64,000 nt of DNA from Penium margaritaceum (GCA_023375785.1 SZWC01002447.1:164115-228114), one strand, 5' to 3'; positions 1 to 13,553 are shown, counted from the first letter of the stretch. The notes: generated from the letters alone by a model not told the origin. Program-made: numbers and translations.

Positions 1-1175
1 CGCACCACTCCGCAACCAGTTCGCACCACTCCGCAACCAGTTCGCACCACTCCGCAACCAGTTCGCACCACTCCGCAACCAGTTCGCACCACTATGGAAC
101 CAGTTTCCACCACACCGCAACCAGTTCGCACCACTCCGCAAATAGCTCGCACCACTCCGCACCCAGTTTGCACCACTCCGCAACCGGTTTGCACCACTCC
201 GCAACCAGTTCGCACCACTCCGCAACAAGTTCGAACCACTCCGCAACCAGTTCGCACAACTCCCCGACCGTTTCGCACCAGTTTGCAACCAGTTTGCACC
301 ACTCCGCAACCAGTCCGCGCCACTTCGCAACCAGTTCGCACAACTGCCCAACAAGTCTGCACCACTCCGCAACCAATTCGCACCACTCCGCAACCAGTTC
401 ACACCACTCCGCAACCAGTTCGCACTACTCCCCAACCAGTTTGCAGCACTCCGCAAGCAGTTCGCACCATTCCGCGACCAGTTCGCACCACTCCGCGACC
501 AGTTAACACCACTCCGCACCCAGTTCGCACCACTCCGCAACAAGTTTGTATCACTCCTCAGCCAGTTCGCATCACTCCGCGACCAGTTCGCACCACTCTG
601 CAACTAGTTTGCACCACTCCGCAACCAGTTTACACCAATCCGCAACCAGTTCCCACCACTCCGCAACCAGTTCGCACCACTCCATAACCAGTTCGAACCA
701 CTCCCCAACCAGTTCACACAACTCCACAAGCACTTTGCACCACTCCTCAACCAGTTCGCACCACTCCACAACCATTTCGCACCACACCGCAACCAGTTTG
801 CACCAATCCGCAACCAGTTCGCACCACTCGGCAACCAGTTCGCACCAGCCCATCACCAGTTTGCATCACTCCGCAACCAATTAGCACCACTCCGCAACCA
901 GTTCGCACCACTCCGCAACCAGCTCGCACCACTCCCCAACCAGTTCGCACCACTCCGCAACAAGTTCCCTCCACTCCGCAACCAGTTCGCACCAGTCCGC
1001 AACCAGTTCGCACCACTCCACAACTAGTTCGCACCACAACGCAACCTTTCCGCACCACTCCGGAAGCAGTTCGCACCACAATGCAACCAGTTCGCACCAC
1101 TCCGCAAACAGTTCGCACCACTCCGCAAATAGTTCGCACCACTCCGCAACCAGTTTGCACCACTCCGCAACCAGT
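1..1175. repeat. Diverged 21-bp monomers, no higher-order unit
   Basis: The stretch opens with four consensus-like monomers (1-about 90). It then passes into about 50 individually different monomers with no repeating multi-monomer order that I can see. Variants include CAACAAGTT, CGACCAGTT and ACAACGCAACC. No gene, RNA or promoter signal is visible. Confidence 0.9.
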
Positions 1176-2390
1176 TTGCACCACTCCGCAACCAGTCCAC
1201 ACCACTCCGCAACCAGTTTGCACCGCTCCTCAGCCAGTTTGCACCACTCCGCAACCAGTCCACACCACTCCGCAACCAGTTTGCACCGCTCCTCAGCCAG
1301 TTTGCACCACTCCGCAACCAGTCCACACCACTCCGCAACCAGTTTGCACCGCTCCTCAGCCAGTTTGCACCACTCCGCAACCAGTCCACACCACTCCGCA
1401 ACCAGTTTGCACCGCTCCTCAGCCAGTTTGCACCACTCCGCAACCAGTCCACACCACTCCGCAACCAGTTTGCACCGCTCCTCAGCCAGTTTGCACCACT
1501 CCGCAACCAGTCCACACCACTCCGCAACCAGTTTGCACCGCTCCTCAGCCAGTTTGCACCACTCCGCAACCAGTCCACACCACTCCGCAACCAGTTTGCA
1601 CCGCTCCTCAGCCAGTTTGCACCACTCCGCAACCAGTCCACACCACTCCGCAACCAGTTTGCACCGCTCCTCAGCCAGTTTGCACCACTCCGCAACCAGT
1701 CCACACCACTCCGCAACCAGTTTGCACCGCTCCTCAGCCAGTTTGCACCACTCCGCAACCAGTCCACACCACTCCGCAACCAGTTTGCACCGCTCCTCAG
1801 CCAGTTTGCACCACTCCGCAACCAGTCCACACCACTCCGCAACCAGTTTGCACCGCTCCTCAGCCAGTTTGCACCACTCCGCAACCAGTCCACACCACTC
1901 CGCAACCAGTTTGCACCGCTCCTCAGCCAGTTTGCACCACTCCGCAACCAGTCCACACCACTCCGCAACCAGTTTGCACCGCTCCTCAGCCAGTTTGCAC
2001 CACTCCGCAACCAGTCCACACCACTCCGCAACCAGTTTGCACCGCTCCTCAGCCAGTTTGCACCACTCCGCAACCAGTCCACACCACTCCGCAACCAGTT
2101 TGCACCGCTCCTCAGCCAGTTTGCACCACTCCGCAACCAGTCCACACCACTCCGCAACCAGTTTGCACCGCTCCTCAGCCAGTTTGCACCACTCCGCAAC
2201 CAGTCCACACCACTCCGCAACCAGTTTGCACCGCTCCTCAGCCAGTTTGCACCACTCCGCAACCAGTCCACACCACTCCGCAACCAGTTTGCACCGCTCC
2301 TCAGCCAGTTTGCACCACTCCGCAACCAGTCCACACCACTCCGCAACCAGTTTGCACCGCTCCTCAGCCAGTTTGCACCACTCCGCAACC
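1176..2390. repeat. 63-bp higher-order array (3 monomers), 19 copies
   Basis: The unit is three 21-bp monomers: one ends in CAGTCC, one is near-consensus, and one carries CACCGCTCCTCAGCC. The diagnostic CACCGCTCCT starts at 1221 and recurs every 63 bp to 2355, giving 19 occurrences. The copies look identical by eye. The array ends abruptly at 2391, where CAACCATCTTGC replaces the expected bases. Its homogeneity beside diverged flanks points to recent amplification, or to an assembler stacking one unit. Confidence 0.96.
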
Positions 2391-3200
2391 ATCTTGCACC
2401 ACTTCGCAACCAGTTCGCACCACTCCGCAACCAGCTCGCACCACTCCGCAACCAGTTCGCACAACTTCCTAACCAGTTCGCACTACTCCGCAACCAGTTC
2501 GCACCACTCCGCAACCAGTTCCCACCACTCCACAACTAGTTCGCACCACTTCGAAACCATTTCGCACCAGTCCGCAACCAGTTCGCACCACTCCGCAACA
2601 AGTTTCCACCACTCCGCAACCAGTTTGCACCATTCTGCAAATAGTTCACACCACTCGGCAACCAGTTTGCAGCACTCCGCAACCAGTTTCTACCACTCTG
2701 CAACCAGTTCACCCCACTCGGCAACAAGTTCGCACCATTCTGCAACCAGTTCGCACAACTCTGCAACCTGTTTGCACCACTCCGCAACCAGTTCGCACCA
2801 CTCCTCAACCAGTTCGCACCCTTCCGCAATCAGTTTACACCACTCTGCATCTGGTTCGCAGCACTCTGCAACCGGTTCGCACCGCTCCGCAACGCGTTTG
2901 CACAACTCCGCAACTAGTTCGCACCACTCCTCAACCGGTTTGCACCACTCAGCAACAAGTTCGCACCAATCCCCAACCAGTTTGCACCACTTCGCAACCA
3001 GTTTGCACCACTCCGCAACCAGTTTGCACCAATCCGCAGCCAGTTCGCACCACTCCGCAACCAGTTCGCACCACTCCGCAACCAGTTCGCACCACTCCGC
3101 AACCAGTTCGCACCACTTCGCAACTAGTTCGCACCACTCCGCAGCCGGTTTGCACCACTCCGCAACCAGTTCGCAGCACTCCGCAACCAGTTTGCACCAT
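2391..3200. repeat. Diverged 21-bp monomers
   Basis: About 39 non-identical monomers fill this stretch, including rarer forms such as CATCTGGTTCGC near 2850 and GCAACGCG near 2890. There is no higher-order periodicity and no gene. Confidence 0.88.
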
Positions 3201-5039
3201 TCTGCAACCAGTTCGCACCACTCGGCAACCAGTTCGCACCATTTTGCAAGCAGTTCGCACCACTCTGCAACCAGTTCGCACCACTCGGCAACCAGTTCGC
3301 ACCATTTTGCAAGCAGTTCGCACCACTCTGCAACCAGTTCGCACCACTCGGCAACCAGTTCGCACCATTTTGCAAGCAGTTCGCACCACTCTGCAACCAG
3401 TTCGCACCACTCGGCAACCAGTTCGCACCATTTTGCAAGCAGTTCGCACCACTCTGCAACCAGTTCGCACCACTCGGCAACCAGTTCGCACCATTTTGCA
3501 AGCAGTTCGCACCACTCTGCAACCAGTTCGCACCACTCGGCAACCAGTTCGCACCATTTTGCAAGCAGTTCGCACCACTCTGCAACCAGTTCGCACCACT
3601 CGGCAACCAGTTCGCACCATTTTGCAAGCAGTTCGCACCACTCTGCAACCAGTTCGCACCACTCGGCAACCAGTTCGCACCATTTTGCAAGCAGTTCGCA
3701 CCACTCTGCAACCAGTTCGCACCACTCGGCAACCAGTTCGCACCATTTTGCAAGCAGTTCGCACCACTCTGCAACCAGTTCGCACCACTCGGCAACCAGT
3801 TCGCACCATTTTGCAAGCAGTTCGCACCACTCTGCAACCAGTTCGCACCACTCGGCAACCAGTTCGCACCATTTTGCAAGCAGTTCGCACCACTCTGCAA
3901 CCAGTTCGCACCACTCGGCAACCAGTTCGCACCATTTTGCAAGCAGTTCGCACCACTCTGCAACCAGTTCGCACCACTCGGCAACCAGTTCGCACCATTT
4001 TGCAAGCAGTTCGCACCACTCTGCAACCAGTTCGCACCACTCGGCAACCAGTTCGCACCATTTTGCAAGCAGTTCGCACCACTCTGCAACCAGTTCGCAC
4101 CACTCGGCAACCAGTTCGCACCATTTTGCAAGCAGTTCGCACCACTCTGCAACCAGTTCGCACCACTCGGCAACCAGTTCGCACCATTTTGCAAGCAGTT
4201 CGCACCACTCTGCAACCAGTTCGCACCACTCGGCAACCAGTTCGCACCATTTTGCAAGCAGTTCGCACCACTCTGCAACCAGTTCGCACCACTCGGCAAC
4301 CAGTTCGCACCATTTTGCAAGCAGTTCGCACCACTCTGCAACCAGTTCGCACCACTCGGCAACCAGTTCGCACCATTTTGCAAGCAGTTCGCACCACTCT
4401 GCAACCAGTTCGCACCACTCGGCAACCAGTTCGCACCATTTTGCAAGCAGTTCGCACCACTCTGCAACCAGTTCGCACCACTCGGCAACCAGTTCGCACC
4501 ATTTTGCAAGCAGTTCGCACCACTCTGCAACCAGTTCGCACCACTCGGCAACCAGTTCGCACCATTTTGCAAGCAGTTCGCACCACTCTGCAACCAGTTC
4601 GCACCACTCGGCAACCAGTTCGCACCATTTTGCAAGCAGTTCGCACCACTCTGCAACCAGTTCGCACCACTCGGCAACCAGTTCGCACCATTTTGCAAGC
4701 AGTTCGCACCACTCTGCAACCAGTTCGCACCACTCGGCAACCAGTTCGCACCATTTTGCAAGCAGTTCGCACCACTCTGCAACCAGTTCGCACCACTCGG
4801 CAACCAGTTCGCACCATTTTGCAAGCAGTTCGCACCACTCTGCAACCAGTTCGCACCACTCGGCAACCAGTTCGCACCATTTTGCAAGCAGTTCGCACCA
4901 CTCTGCAACCAGTTCGCACCACTCGGCAACCAGTTCGCACCATTTTGCAAGCAGTTCGCACCACTCTGCAACCAGTTCGCACCACTCGGCAACCAGTTCG
5001 CACCATTTTGCAAGCAGTTCGCACCACTCTGCAACCAGT
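3201..5039. repeat. 63-bp higher-order array (3 monomers), 29 copies
   Basis: The unit holds a TTTTGCAAGCAG monomer, a CTCTGCAACCAG monomer and a CTCGGCAACCAG monomer. CACCATTTTGCAAGCAG starts at 3237 and recurs every 63 bp to 5001, giving 29 copies. It is unrelated in monomer content to the other 63-bp array at 1176. A stray single copy of the diagnostic monomer lies at 5232, exactly 11 monomers downstream, so it stays in phase. Copies look identical. Confidence 0.96.
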
Positions 5040-6636
5040 TTGCACCACTCCGCAACCAGTTCGCACCACTCCGCAACCAGTTCGCACCACTCCGCAACAC
5101 GTTTGCACCACTCCGCAACCAGTTTGCACCACTCCACAACTAGTTCGCACCACTCCACAACCAGTTTGCACCACTCTGCAACCAGTTTGTACCACTATGC
5201 AACCAGTTCGCACCACTCGGCAACCAGTTCGCACCATTTTGCAAGCAGTTCGCACAACTCTGCAACCAGTTTGCACAACTCCGCAACCAGTTCGCACCAC
5301 TCCGCAACCAGTTCGCAGCACTCCACAACCAGTTCGCACCACTCCTCAACCACTTCGCACCACTCCCCAATCAGATTGCACCACTCTGCTTCGGTTCGCA
5401 CCACTTTGCAACTGGTCTGCACCACTCCGTAACCAGTTTGCACAACTCCACAACCAGTTCCCACCACTCCGCAACCAGTTTGCACCACTCTGCAACCAGT
5501 TTGCACAACTCCGCGACCAGTTCGCACCACTTTGCAACCAGTTCGCACCACTCCGCAACCAGTTTGCACCAATCCACAGCCAGTTCGCACCACTTTGCAA
5601 CCAGTTCGCACCACTCAACAACCAATTCGCACCACTCCGCAACCAGTTCCCACCAATCCGCAACCAGTTCGTACCACTAGGCAACCAGTTTGCACCACTC
5701 CGAAATTACTTTGCACCACTCCGCAACCAGTTTGCACCACTCGGCAACCAGTTTGCACCACTTGGCAACCAGTTCGCACCACTCCGCAAACAGTTTGCAC
5801 CACTCCGTAACCAGTTCGCACAACTCCGCAACCAGTTCACACCGATCCGCAACCAGTTTGCAGCACTCCGCATCCAGTTCGAACCACTCCGCAACGAGTT
5901 CCCACCACTCCTCAGCCAGTTCGTACCACTCCGCAACAATTTCACACCACTCCTCAACCAGTTCCCACCACTCCCTAACCAGTTCGCACCACACCGCAAC
6001 CAGTTCGCACCAGTCCGCAACCAGTTTGCACCACTCCAAAACCGGTTCACACGACTCCCCAAGCAGTCCGCACCACTCCTCAACTAGTTCGCACCACTCC
6101 GGAACCAGTTTGCACCACTCCGCAACCAGCTCGCACCACTACGCAACCAGTTCCCACCACTCCGCAACCAGCTCGCACCACTTCGCAACCAGTTGACACC
6201 ACTCCGCAACCAGTTCGCACCACTCCGCAACCAGTTCGCACCACTTCGCAACCAGTTGACACCACTCCGCAACCAGTTCGCACCACTCCGCAACCAGTTC
6301 GCACCACTCCACAACCATTTCGCACCACTCCGCAACCAGTTCGCACCACTCCGCAACCAGTTTGCACCTCTCTGCAACCAGTTTGCAACACTCTGCAAAT
6401 TGTTTGCAGCACTCCGCAACCGGTTTTCACCACTCCGCAACCAGTTTGCACCACTCCGCAACCAGTTCGCACCACTTTGCAACCAGTTCGCACCACTCCG
6501 CAACCAGTTTGCACAACTCTGCAACAAGTTCCCACCACTCCTGAAACCAGTTTGCACCACTCCGCAACCATTTTGTACCACTCCGCAACCAGTTTGCACC
6601 ACTCAGCAACCAGTTCACACCATTCCGCAACCAGTT
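5040..6636. repeat. Diverged 21-bp monomers with phase breaks
   Basis: About 76 diverged monomers lie here. A 20-bp monomer near 5379-5398 (CTGCTTCGGTT) and a 22-bp monomer near 6540 (CTCCTGAAACCAG) shift the phase by one base each, which is why open frames change here. An isolated copy of the TTTTGCAAGCAG monomer lies at 5232. No gene is visible. Confidence 0.87.
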
Positions 6637-7591
6637 CGCACCACTCCGCAACCAGTTCGCACTTCTGCACAACCAGATTGCCCCACTCCGCAACCAGTTC
6701 GCACCACTCTGCAACCGGTTCGCACCACTGTACAACCGGTTCGCACCACTCCGTAACCAGTTCGCACCACTCCGCAGCCAGTTCGCACCACTCCGCAACC
6801 AGTTCGCACTTCTGCACAACCAGATTGCCCCACTCCGCAACCAGTTCGCACCACTCTGCAACCGGTTCGCACCACTGTACAACCGGTTCGCACCACTCCG
6901 TAACCAGTTCGCACCACTCCGCAGCCAGTTCGCACCACTCCGCAACCAGTTCGCACTTCTGCACAACCAGATTGCCCCACTCCGCAACCAGTTCGCACCA
7001 CTCTGCAACCGGTTCGCACCACTGTACAACCGGTTCGCACCACTCCGTAACCAGTTCGCACCACTCCGCAGCCAGTTCGCACCACTCCGCAACCAGTTCG
7101 CACTTCTGCACAACCAGATTGCCCCACTCCGCAACCAGTTCGCACCACTCTGCAACCGGTTCGCACCACTGTACAACCGGTTCGCACCACTCCGTAACCA
7201 GTTCGCACCACTCCGCAGCCAGTTCGCACCACTCCGCAACCAGTTCGCACTTCTGCACAACCAGATTGCCCCACTCCGCAACCAGTTCGCACCACTCTGC
7301 AACCGGTTCGCACCACTGTACAACCGGTTCGCACCACTCCGTAACCAGTTCGCACCACTCCGCAGCCAGTTCGCACCACTCCGCAACCAGTTCGCACTTC
7401 TGCACAACCAGATTGCCCCACTCCGCAACCAGTTCGCACCACTCTGCAACCGGTTCGCACCACTGTACAACCGGTTCGCACCACTCCGTAACCAGTTCGC
7501 ACCACTCCGCAGCCAGTTCGCACCACTCCGCAACCAGTTCGCACTTCTGCACAACCAGATTGCCCCACTCCGCAACCAGTTCGCACCACTC
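6637..7591. repeat. 147-bp higher-order array (7 monomers), 7 occurrences
   Basis: The unit is seven monomers, including CGCACTTCTGCACAACCAG, a GATTGCCCC form, two ACCGGT-bearing monomers, a CCGTAACC monomer and a CAGCCAG monomer. CGCACTTCTGC starts at 6658 and recurs every 147 bp to 7540. There are seven occurrences and about 6.5 units in all. The last copy diverges at about 7592, where AACCAG replaces AACCGG. Confidence 0.95.
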
Positions 7592-8231
7592 TGCAACCAG
7601 TTCGCACCACTCTGCAACCAGTTCGCACCACTCTGCAACCAGTTCGCACCACTCCGCAACCAGTTCGCACCAGTCCACAACCAGTTTGCACCACTCCGCA
7701 ACCAGTTCGCACCAATCCGCAACCAGTTCCTACCACTCCGGAACCAGTTCGCACCACTCCGCAACCTGTTCGCACCACTCCGCATCTAGTTTTGCACCAC
7801 TCCGCAACCAGTTTACTCCACTCGCAACCAATTTGCAACACTTAGCAACCAGTTTGCACCACTCCGCAACCAGTTCGCTCCACTCCGCAACCAGTTCGCA
7901 CAACTCCGCAACCAGTTCGCACCACTTTGCAACCAGGTTGCACCACTCCGGACCAGTTCCCACCACTTTGCAACCAGTTCCCACCACTACTCAGCCAGTT
8001 CGAACCACTCTGCGAGTATTTCGCACCACTCCTGAACCAGTTGGCACCACTCTGCAACCAGTTCGCACCACTCTGCAACCAGTAGGCACTTCTCCGCAAC
8101 CAGGTCGCACCACTCCACAACCAGTTCGCACCAGTCCGCAACCAGTTCACACCACTCCAAAACCAGTTCGCACCACTTCCCAACCAGTTCGAACCACTCC
8201 GCAACCAGTTCGTACCATTCTGCAACTAGTT
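7592..8231. repeat. Diverged monomers holding the first copy of a dispersed 0.2-kb block
   Basis: The stretch contains a 22-bp monomer near 7790, a 20-bp monomer at about 7809-7829 and a GAGTATTTCG monomer at 8014. The pairing of a 20-bp monomer with a GTATT monomer about 208 bp later recurs at 10873, 13012 and 16738. The remaining monomers are diverged and in no repeating order. Confidence 0.88.
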
Positions 8232-10736
8232 CGCACCACTCTGCAACGAATTCGCACCAGTCCGCAACCAGTTCGCACCTCTCTGCAACCAGTTCGCACC
8301 GCTCTGCAACCGGTTCGCACCACTCTGCAACGAATTCGCACCAGTCCGCAACCAGTTCGCACCTCTCTGCAACCAGTTCGCACCGCTCTGCAACCGGTTC
8401 GCACCACTCTGCAACGAATTCGCACCAGTCCGCAACCAGTTCGCACCTCTCTGCAACCAGTTCGCACCGCTCTGCAACCGGTTCGCACCACTCTGCAACG
8501 AATTCGCACCAGTCCGCAACCAGTTCGCACCTCTCTGCAACCAGTTCGCACCGCTCTGCAACCGGTTCGCACCACTCTGCAACGAATTCGCACCAGTCCG
8601 CAACCAGTTCGCACCTCTCTGCAACCAGTTCGCACCGCTCTGCAACCGGTTCGCACCACTCTGCAACGAATTCGCACCAGTCCGCAACCAGTTCGCACCT
8701 CTCTGCAACCAGTTCGCACCGCTCTGCAACCGGTTCGCACCACTCTGCAACGAATTCGCACCAGTCCGCAACCAGTTCGCACCTCTCTGCAACCAGTTCG
8801 CACCGCTCTGCAACCGGTTCGCACCACTCTGCAACGAATTCGCACCAGTCCGCAACCAGTTCGCACCTCTCTGCAACCAGTTCGCACCGCTCTGCAACCG
8901 GTTCGCACCACTCTGCAACGAATTCGCACCAGTCCGCAACCAGTTCGCACCTCTCTGCAACCAGTTCGCACCGCTCTGCAACCGGTTCGCACCACTCTGC
9001 AACGAATTCGCACCAGTCCGCAACCAGTTCGCACCTCTCTGCAACCAGTTCGCACCGCTCTGCAACCGGTTCGCACCACTCTGCAACGAATTCGCACCAG
9101 TCCGCAACCAGTTCGCACCTCTCTGCAACCAGTTCGCACCGCTCTGCAACCGGTTCGCACCACTCTGCAACGAATTCGCACCAGTCCGCAACCAGTTCGC
9201 ACCTCTCTGCAACCAGTTCGCACCGCTCTGCAACCGGTTCGCACCACTCTGCAACGAATTCGCACCAGTCCGCAACCAGTTCGCACCTCTCTGCAACCAG
9301 TTCGCACCGCTCTGCAACCGGTTCGCACCACTCTGCAACGAATTCGCACCAGTCCGCAACCAGTTCGCACCTCTCTGCAACCAGTTCGCACCGCTCTGCA
9401 ACCGGTTCGCACCACTCTGCAACGAATTCGCACCAGTCCGCAACCAGTTCGCACCTCTCTGCAACCAGTTCGCACCGCTCTGCAACCGGTTCGCACCACT
9501 CTGCAACGAATTCGCACCAGTCCGCAACCAGTTCGCACCTCTCTGCAACCAGTTCGCACCGCTCTGCAACCGGTTCGCACCACTCTGCAACGAATTCGCA
9601 CCAGTCCGCAACCAGTTCGCACCTCTCTGCAACCAGTTCGCACCGCTCTGCAACCGGTTCGCACCACTCTGCAACGAATTCGCACCAGTCCGCAACCAGT
9701 TCGCACCTCTCTGCAACCAGTTCGCACCGCTCTGCAACCGGTTCGCACCACTCTGCAACGAATTCGCACCAGTCCGCAACCAGTTCGCACCTCTCTGCAA
9801 CCAGTTCGCACCGCTCTGCAACCGGTTCGCACCACTCTGCAACGAATTCGCACCAGTCCGCAACCAGTTCGCACCTCTCTGCAACCAGTTCGCACCGCTC
9901 TGCAACCGGTTCGCACCACTCTGCAACGAATTCGCACCAGTCCGCAACCAGTTCGCACCTCTCTGCAACCAGTTCGCACCGCTCTGCAACCGGTTCGCAC
10001 CACTCTGCAACGAATTCGCACCAGTCCGCAACCAGTTCGCACCTCTCTGCAACCAGTTCGCACCGCTCTGCAACCGGTTCGCACCACTCTGCAACGAATT
10101 CGCACCAGTCCGCAACCAGTTCGCACCTCTCTGCAACCAGTTCGCACCGCTCTGCAACCGGTTCGCACCACTCTGCAACGAATTCGCACCAGTCCGCAAC
10201 CAGTTCGCACCTCTCTGCAACCAGTTCGCACCGCTCTGCAACCGGTTCGCACCACTCTGCAACGAATTCGCACCAGTCCGCAACCAGTTCGCACCTCTCT
10301 GCAACCAGTTCGCACCGCTCTGCAACCGGTTCGCACCACTCTGCAACGAATTCGCACCAGTCCGCAACCAGTTCGCACCTCTCTGCAACCAGTTCGCACC
10401 GCTCTGCAACCGGTTCGCACCACTCTGCAACGAATTCGCACCAGTCCGCAACCAGTTCGCACCTCTCTGCAACCAGTTCGCACCGCTCTGCAACCGGTTC
10501 GCACCACTCTGCAACGAATTCGCACCAGTCCGCAACCAGTTCGCACCTCTCTGCAACCAGTTCGCACCGCTCTGCAACCGGTTCGCACCACTCTGCAACG
10601 AATTCGCACCAGTCCGCAACCAGTTCGCACCTCTCTGCAACCAGTTCGCACCGCTCTGCAACCGGTTCGCACCACTCTGCAACGAATTCGCACCAGTCCG
10701 CAACCAGTTCGCACCTCTCTGCAACCAGTTCGCACC
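8232..10736. repeat. 84-bp higher-order array (4 monomers), 30 copies, EcoRI-periodic
   Basis: The unit is four monomers: GCAACGAATTCG, CACCAGTCCGC, CACCTCTCTGC, and CACCGCTCTGC followed by CAACCGGTT. The GAATTC starts at 8248 and recurs every 84 bp to 10684, giving 30 sites. Each unit also carries one ACCGGT. This is the largest homogeneous array in the window at 2.5 kb. A genomic EcoRI digest should release an 84-bp fragment from it. Confidence 0.97.
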
Positions 10737-11278
10737 ACCCCGCAACCAGTTTGCACCACTCCGCAACCAGTTCACACCACTCCGCAGCCAGTTCCCACCA
10801 CTCCGCAACAAGTTTGCACCACTCCGCAACCTGTTTGCACCACTCTGCATCTTGTTTGCAACACTCCGCAACCAGTATACACCACTTGCGACCAGTTTGC
10901 ACCACTTTGCAACCAGTTCGCACCAGTCCGCAACCAGTTCGCACCACTCCGCAACCAGTTGACACCACTCCGGAACCAGTTTGCACCACTTTGCAACCAG
11001 TTTTCACCACTCCACAACCAGTTTGCACCACTCCGCAACCAGTTCCCACCACTCCTCAGCCAGTTCGCACCACCCCGCAAGTATTTTGCACCACTCCGCA
11101 ACCAGTTTGTACCACTCGGCAATCAACTCGGACCTCTCCGCAACCAAAACGCACCAATCTGCAACCAGGTCGCACCACTTCGCAACCAGTTCGCACCACT
11201 CCCCAACCATTTCGCACCATTCCGCAACCAGTTCGCACCACTCCGCAACTAGTTTGCACCACTCTGAAACTAGTTTGC
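10737..11278. repeat. Diverged monomers with the second copy of the dispersed 0.2-kb block
   Basis: A 20-bp monomer at 10873 (CAGTATACACCACTTGC) is followed 208 bp later by a GTATTTTGC monomer at 11081. This is the arrangement also seen at 7809, 13012 and 16738. The surrounding monomers are individually diverged. Confidence 0.88.
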
Positions 11279-12378
11279 ACCACTCCGCATCCATTTCGCA
11301 CCACTCCGCAACCAGTTCGCACCACTCTCCAACCAGTTCGCACCACTCCGCAACTAGTTCGCACCACTCTGCAACTAGTTTGCACCACTCCGCATCCATT
11401 TCGCACCACTCCGCAACCAGTTCGCACCACTCTCCAACCAGTTCGCACCACTCCGCAACTAGTTCGCACCACTCTGCAACTAGTTTGCACCACTCCGCAT
11501 CCATTTCGCACCACTCCGCAACCAGTTCGCACCACTCTCCAACCAGTTCGCACCACTCCGCAACTAGTTCGCACCACTCTGCAACTAGTTTGCACCACTC
11601 CGCATCCATTTCGCACCACTCCGCAACCAGTTCGCACCACTCTCCAACCAGTTCGCACCACTCCGCAACTAGTTCGCACCACTCTGCAACTAGTTTGCAC
11701 CACTCCGCATCCATTTCGCACCACTCCGCAACCAGTTCGCACCACTCTCCAACCAGTTCGCACCACTCCGCAACTAGTTCGCACCACTCTGCAACTAGTT
11801 TGCACCACTCCGCATCCATTTCGCACCACTCCGCAACCAGTTCGCACCACTCTCCAACCAGTTCGCACCACTCCGCAACTAGTTCGCACCACTCTGCAAC
11901 TAGTTTGCACCACTCCGCATCCATTTCGCACCACTCCGCAACCAGTTCGCACCACTCTCCAACCAGTTCGCACCACTCCGCAACTAGTTCGCACCACTCT
12001 GCAACTAGTTTGCACCACTCCGCATCCATTTCGCACCACTCCGCAACCAGTTCGCACCACTCTCCAACCAGTTCGCACCACTCCGCAACTAGTTCGCACC
12101 ACTCTGCAACTAGTTTGCACCACTCCGCATCCATTTCGCACCACTCCGCAACCAGTTCGCACCACTCTCCAACCAGTTCGCACCACTCCGCAACTAGTTC
12201 GCACCACTCTGCAACTAGTTTGCACCACTCCGCATCCATTTCGCACCACTCCGCAACCAGTTCGCACCACTCTCCAACCAGTTCGCACCACTCCGCAACT
12301 AGTTCGCACCACTCTGCAACTAGTTTGCACCACTCCGCATCCATTTCGCACCACTCCGCAACCAGTTCGCACCACTCT
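11279..12378. repeat. 105-bp higher-order array (5 monomers), 11 occurrences
   Basis: The unit has a CCGCATCCATTTCG monomer, a consensus monomer, a CTCTCCAACC monomer and two monomers carrying ACTAGT (SpeI). CACTCCGCATCC starts at 11281 and recurs every 105 bp to 12331. There are eleven occurrences and about 10.5 units. Copies look identical. Confidence 0.95.
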
Positions 12379-13239
12379 GCAACTAGTTCGCACCACTCGG
12401 CAGCCAGTTCGCACCACTCCGCAACCAGTTCGCACTACTCCGCAACCAGTTCGCACCACTCCGCAACCAGTTCCCACCACTCCGCAACCAGTTCGTACCA
12501 CTCCGCAACCGGTTCGCACCACTCCACAACCAGTTCGCACCACTCCGCAACCAGTTCACACCACTCCGCAACAAATTCGCACCAGTCTGCAACCAGTTCG
12601 CACCACTCCGCAACCAGTTTGCACCACTCTCCAACCAGTTCGCACCACTCCGCAACTAGTTCGCACTACATTGCAACCAGTTTGCACCACTCAGCAAACA
12701 GTTCCCACTACACCACAACTAGTTTGCACTACTGCACAACCAGCTCGCACAACTCCGCAACCAGTTTGCACCTCTGCAACCAGTTCGAACCACTCTGAAA
12801 CCAGTTCGCACCACTCCTCAACCAGTTTGCACCACTCCGCAACCAGTTCCCACCACTTTGCAACCAGTTCCCACCACTGTGCAACCGGTTCGCACCACTG
12901 TGCAACCAGTTCGCACCACTCCACAGCCAGTTCCCACCACTCCGCAACACGTTTGCACCACTCCGCAACCTGTTTGCACTTCTCAGCATCCAGTTTGCAA
13001 CAGTCCGCAACCAGTTTACACCACTCACGACCAGTTTGCACCACTTGGCAACCAGATCGCACCACTCCGCAACCAGTTCGCACCACTCCGCAACCAGTTA
13101 GCGCCACTCCGAAACCAGTTCGCACCACTTTGCAACCAGTTTCCACCACTTCGCAACCAATTCTAACCACTTTGCAACCAGTTCCCACCACTCCTCAGCC
13201 AGTTCGCACCACTCCGCAAGTATTTCGCACAACTCCGCA
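12379..13239. repeat. Diverged monomers with the third copy of the dispersed 0.2-kb block
   Basis: A run of near-consensus monomers (12400-12560) grades into diverged ones. A shorter monomer at about 12770 (CACCTCTGCAACC) shifts the phase. The 20-bp monomer at 13012 and the GTATTTCGC monomer at 13220, again 208 bp apart, form the third copy of the dispersed block. Confidence 0.87.
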
Positions 13240-13553
13240 ACCAGTTCGTACCACTCCGCAACCAGCTCGAACCACTCCGCAACCAATACGCACCACTCCA
13301 CAACCAGGTCGCACCACTCCGCAACCAGGTCGCACCACTCCGCAACCAGTTCGCACAACTCCGCAACTAGTTCGCACCACTCCGCAACCAGGTCGCACCA
13401 CTCCGCAACCAGTTCGCACCACTCCGCAACCAGCTCGAACCACTCCGCAACCAATACGCACCACTCCACAACCAGGTCGCACCACTCCGCAACCAGGTCG
13501 CACCACTCCGCAACCAGTTCGCACAACTCCGCAACTTGTTCGCACCACTCCGC
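13240..13553. repeat. 168-bp tandem duplication (8 monomers, about 1.9 copies)
   Basis: CAGCTCGAACC at 13263 recurs at 13431, exactly eight monomers later. It carries the same neighbours with it: a CAATACGC monomer and two CAGGTCGC monomers. The second copy diverges at its end (CAACTTGTTCGC). It looks like a first-step duplication that did not expand further. Confidence 0.9.

Noticed and set aside
6477-11252. 1,591-residue open frame on the + strand, and similar frames of over 1,000 residues at 1155-5432, 10751-14914, 19564-22869, 60309-63527 and 7987-11052 (-)
   Set aside because: They are translations of the 21-bp repeat as 7-residue units such as TTPQPVR, HHSATSS or LVAEWCE. Several frames on both strands are open over the same bases because 21 is a multiple of 3 and the monomer lacks stops. 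One frame runs through the N gap. No non-repeat domain, promoter or start context is visible.
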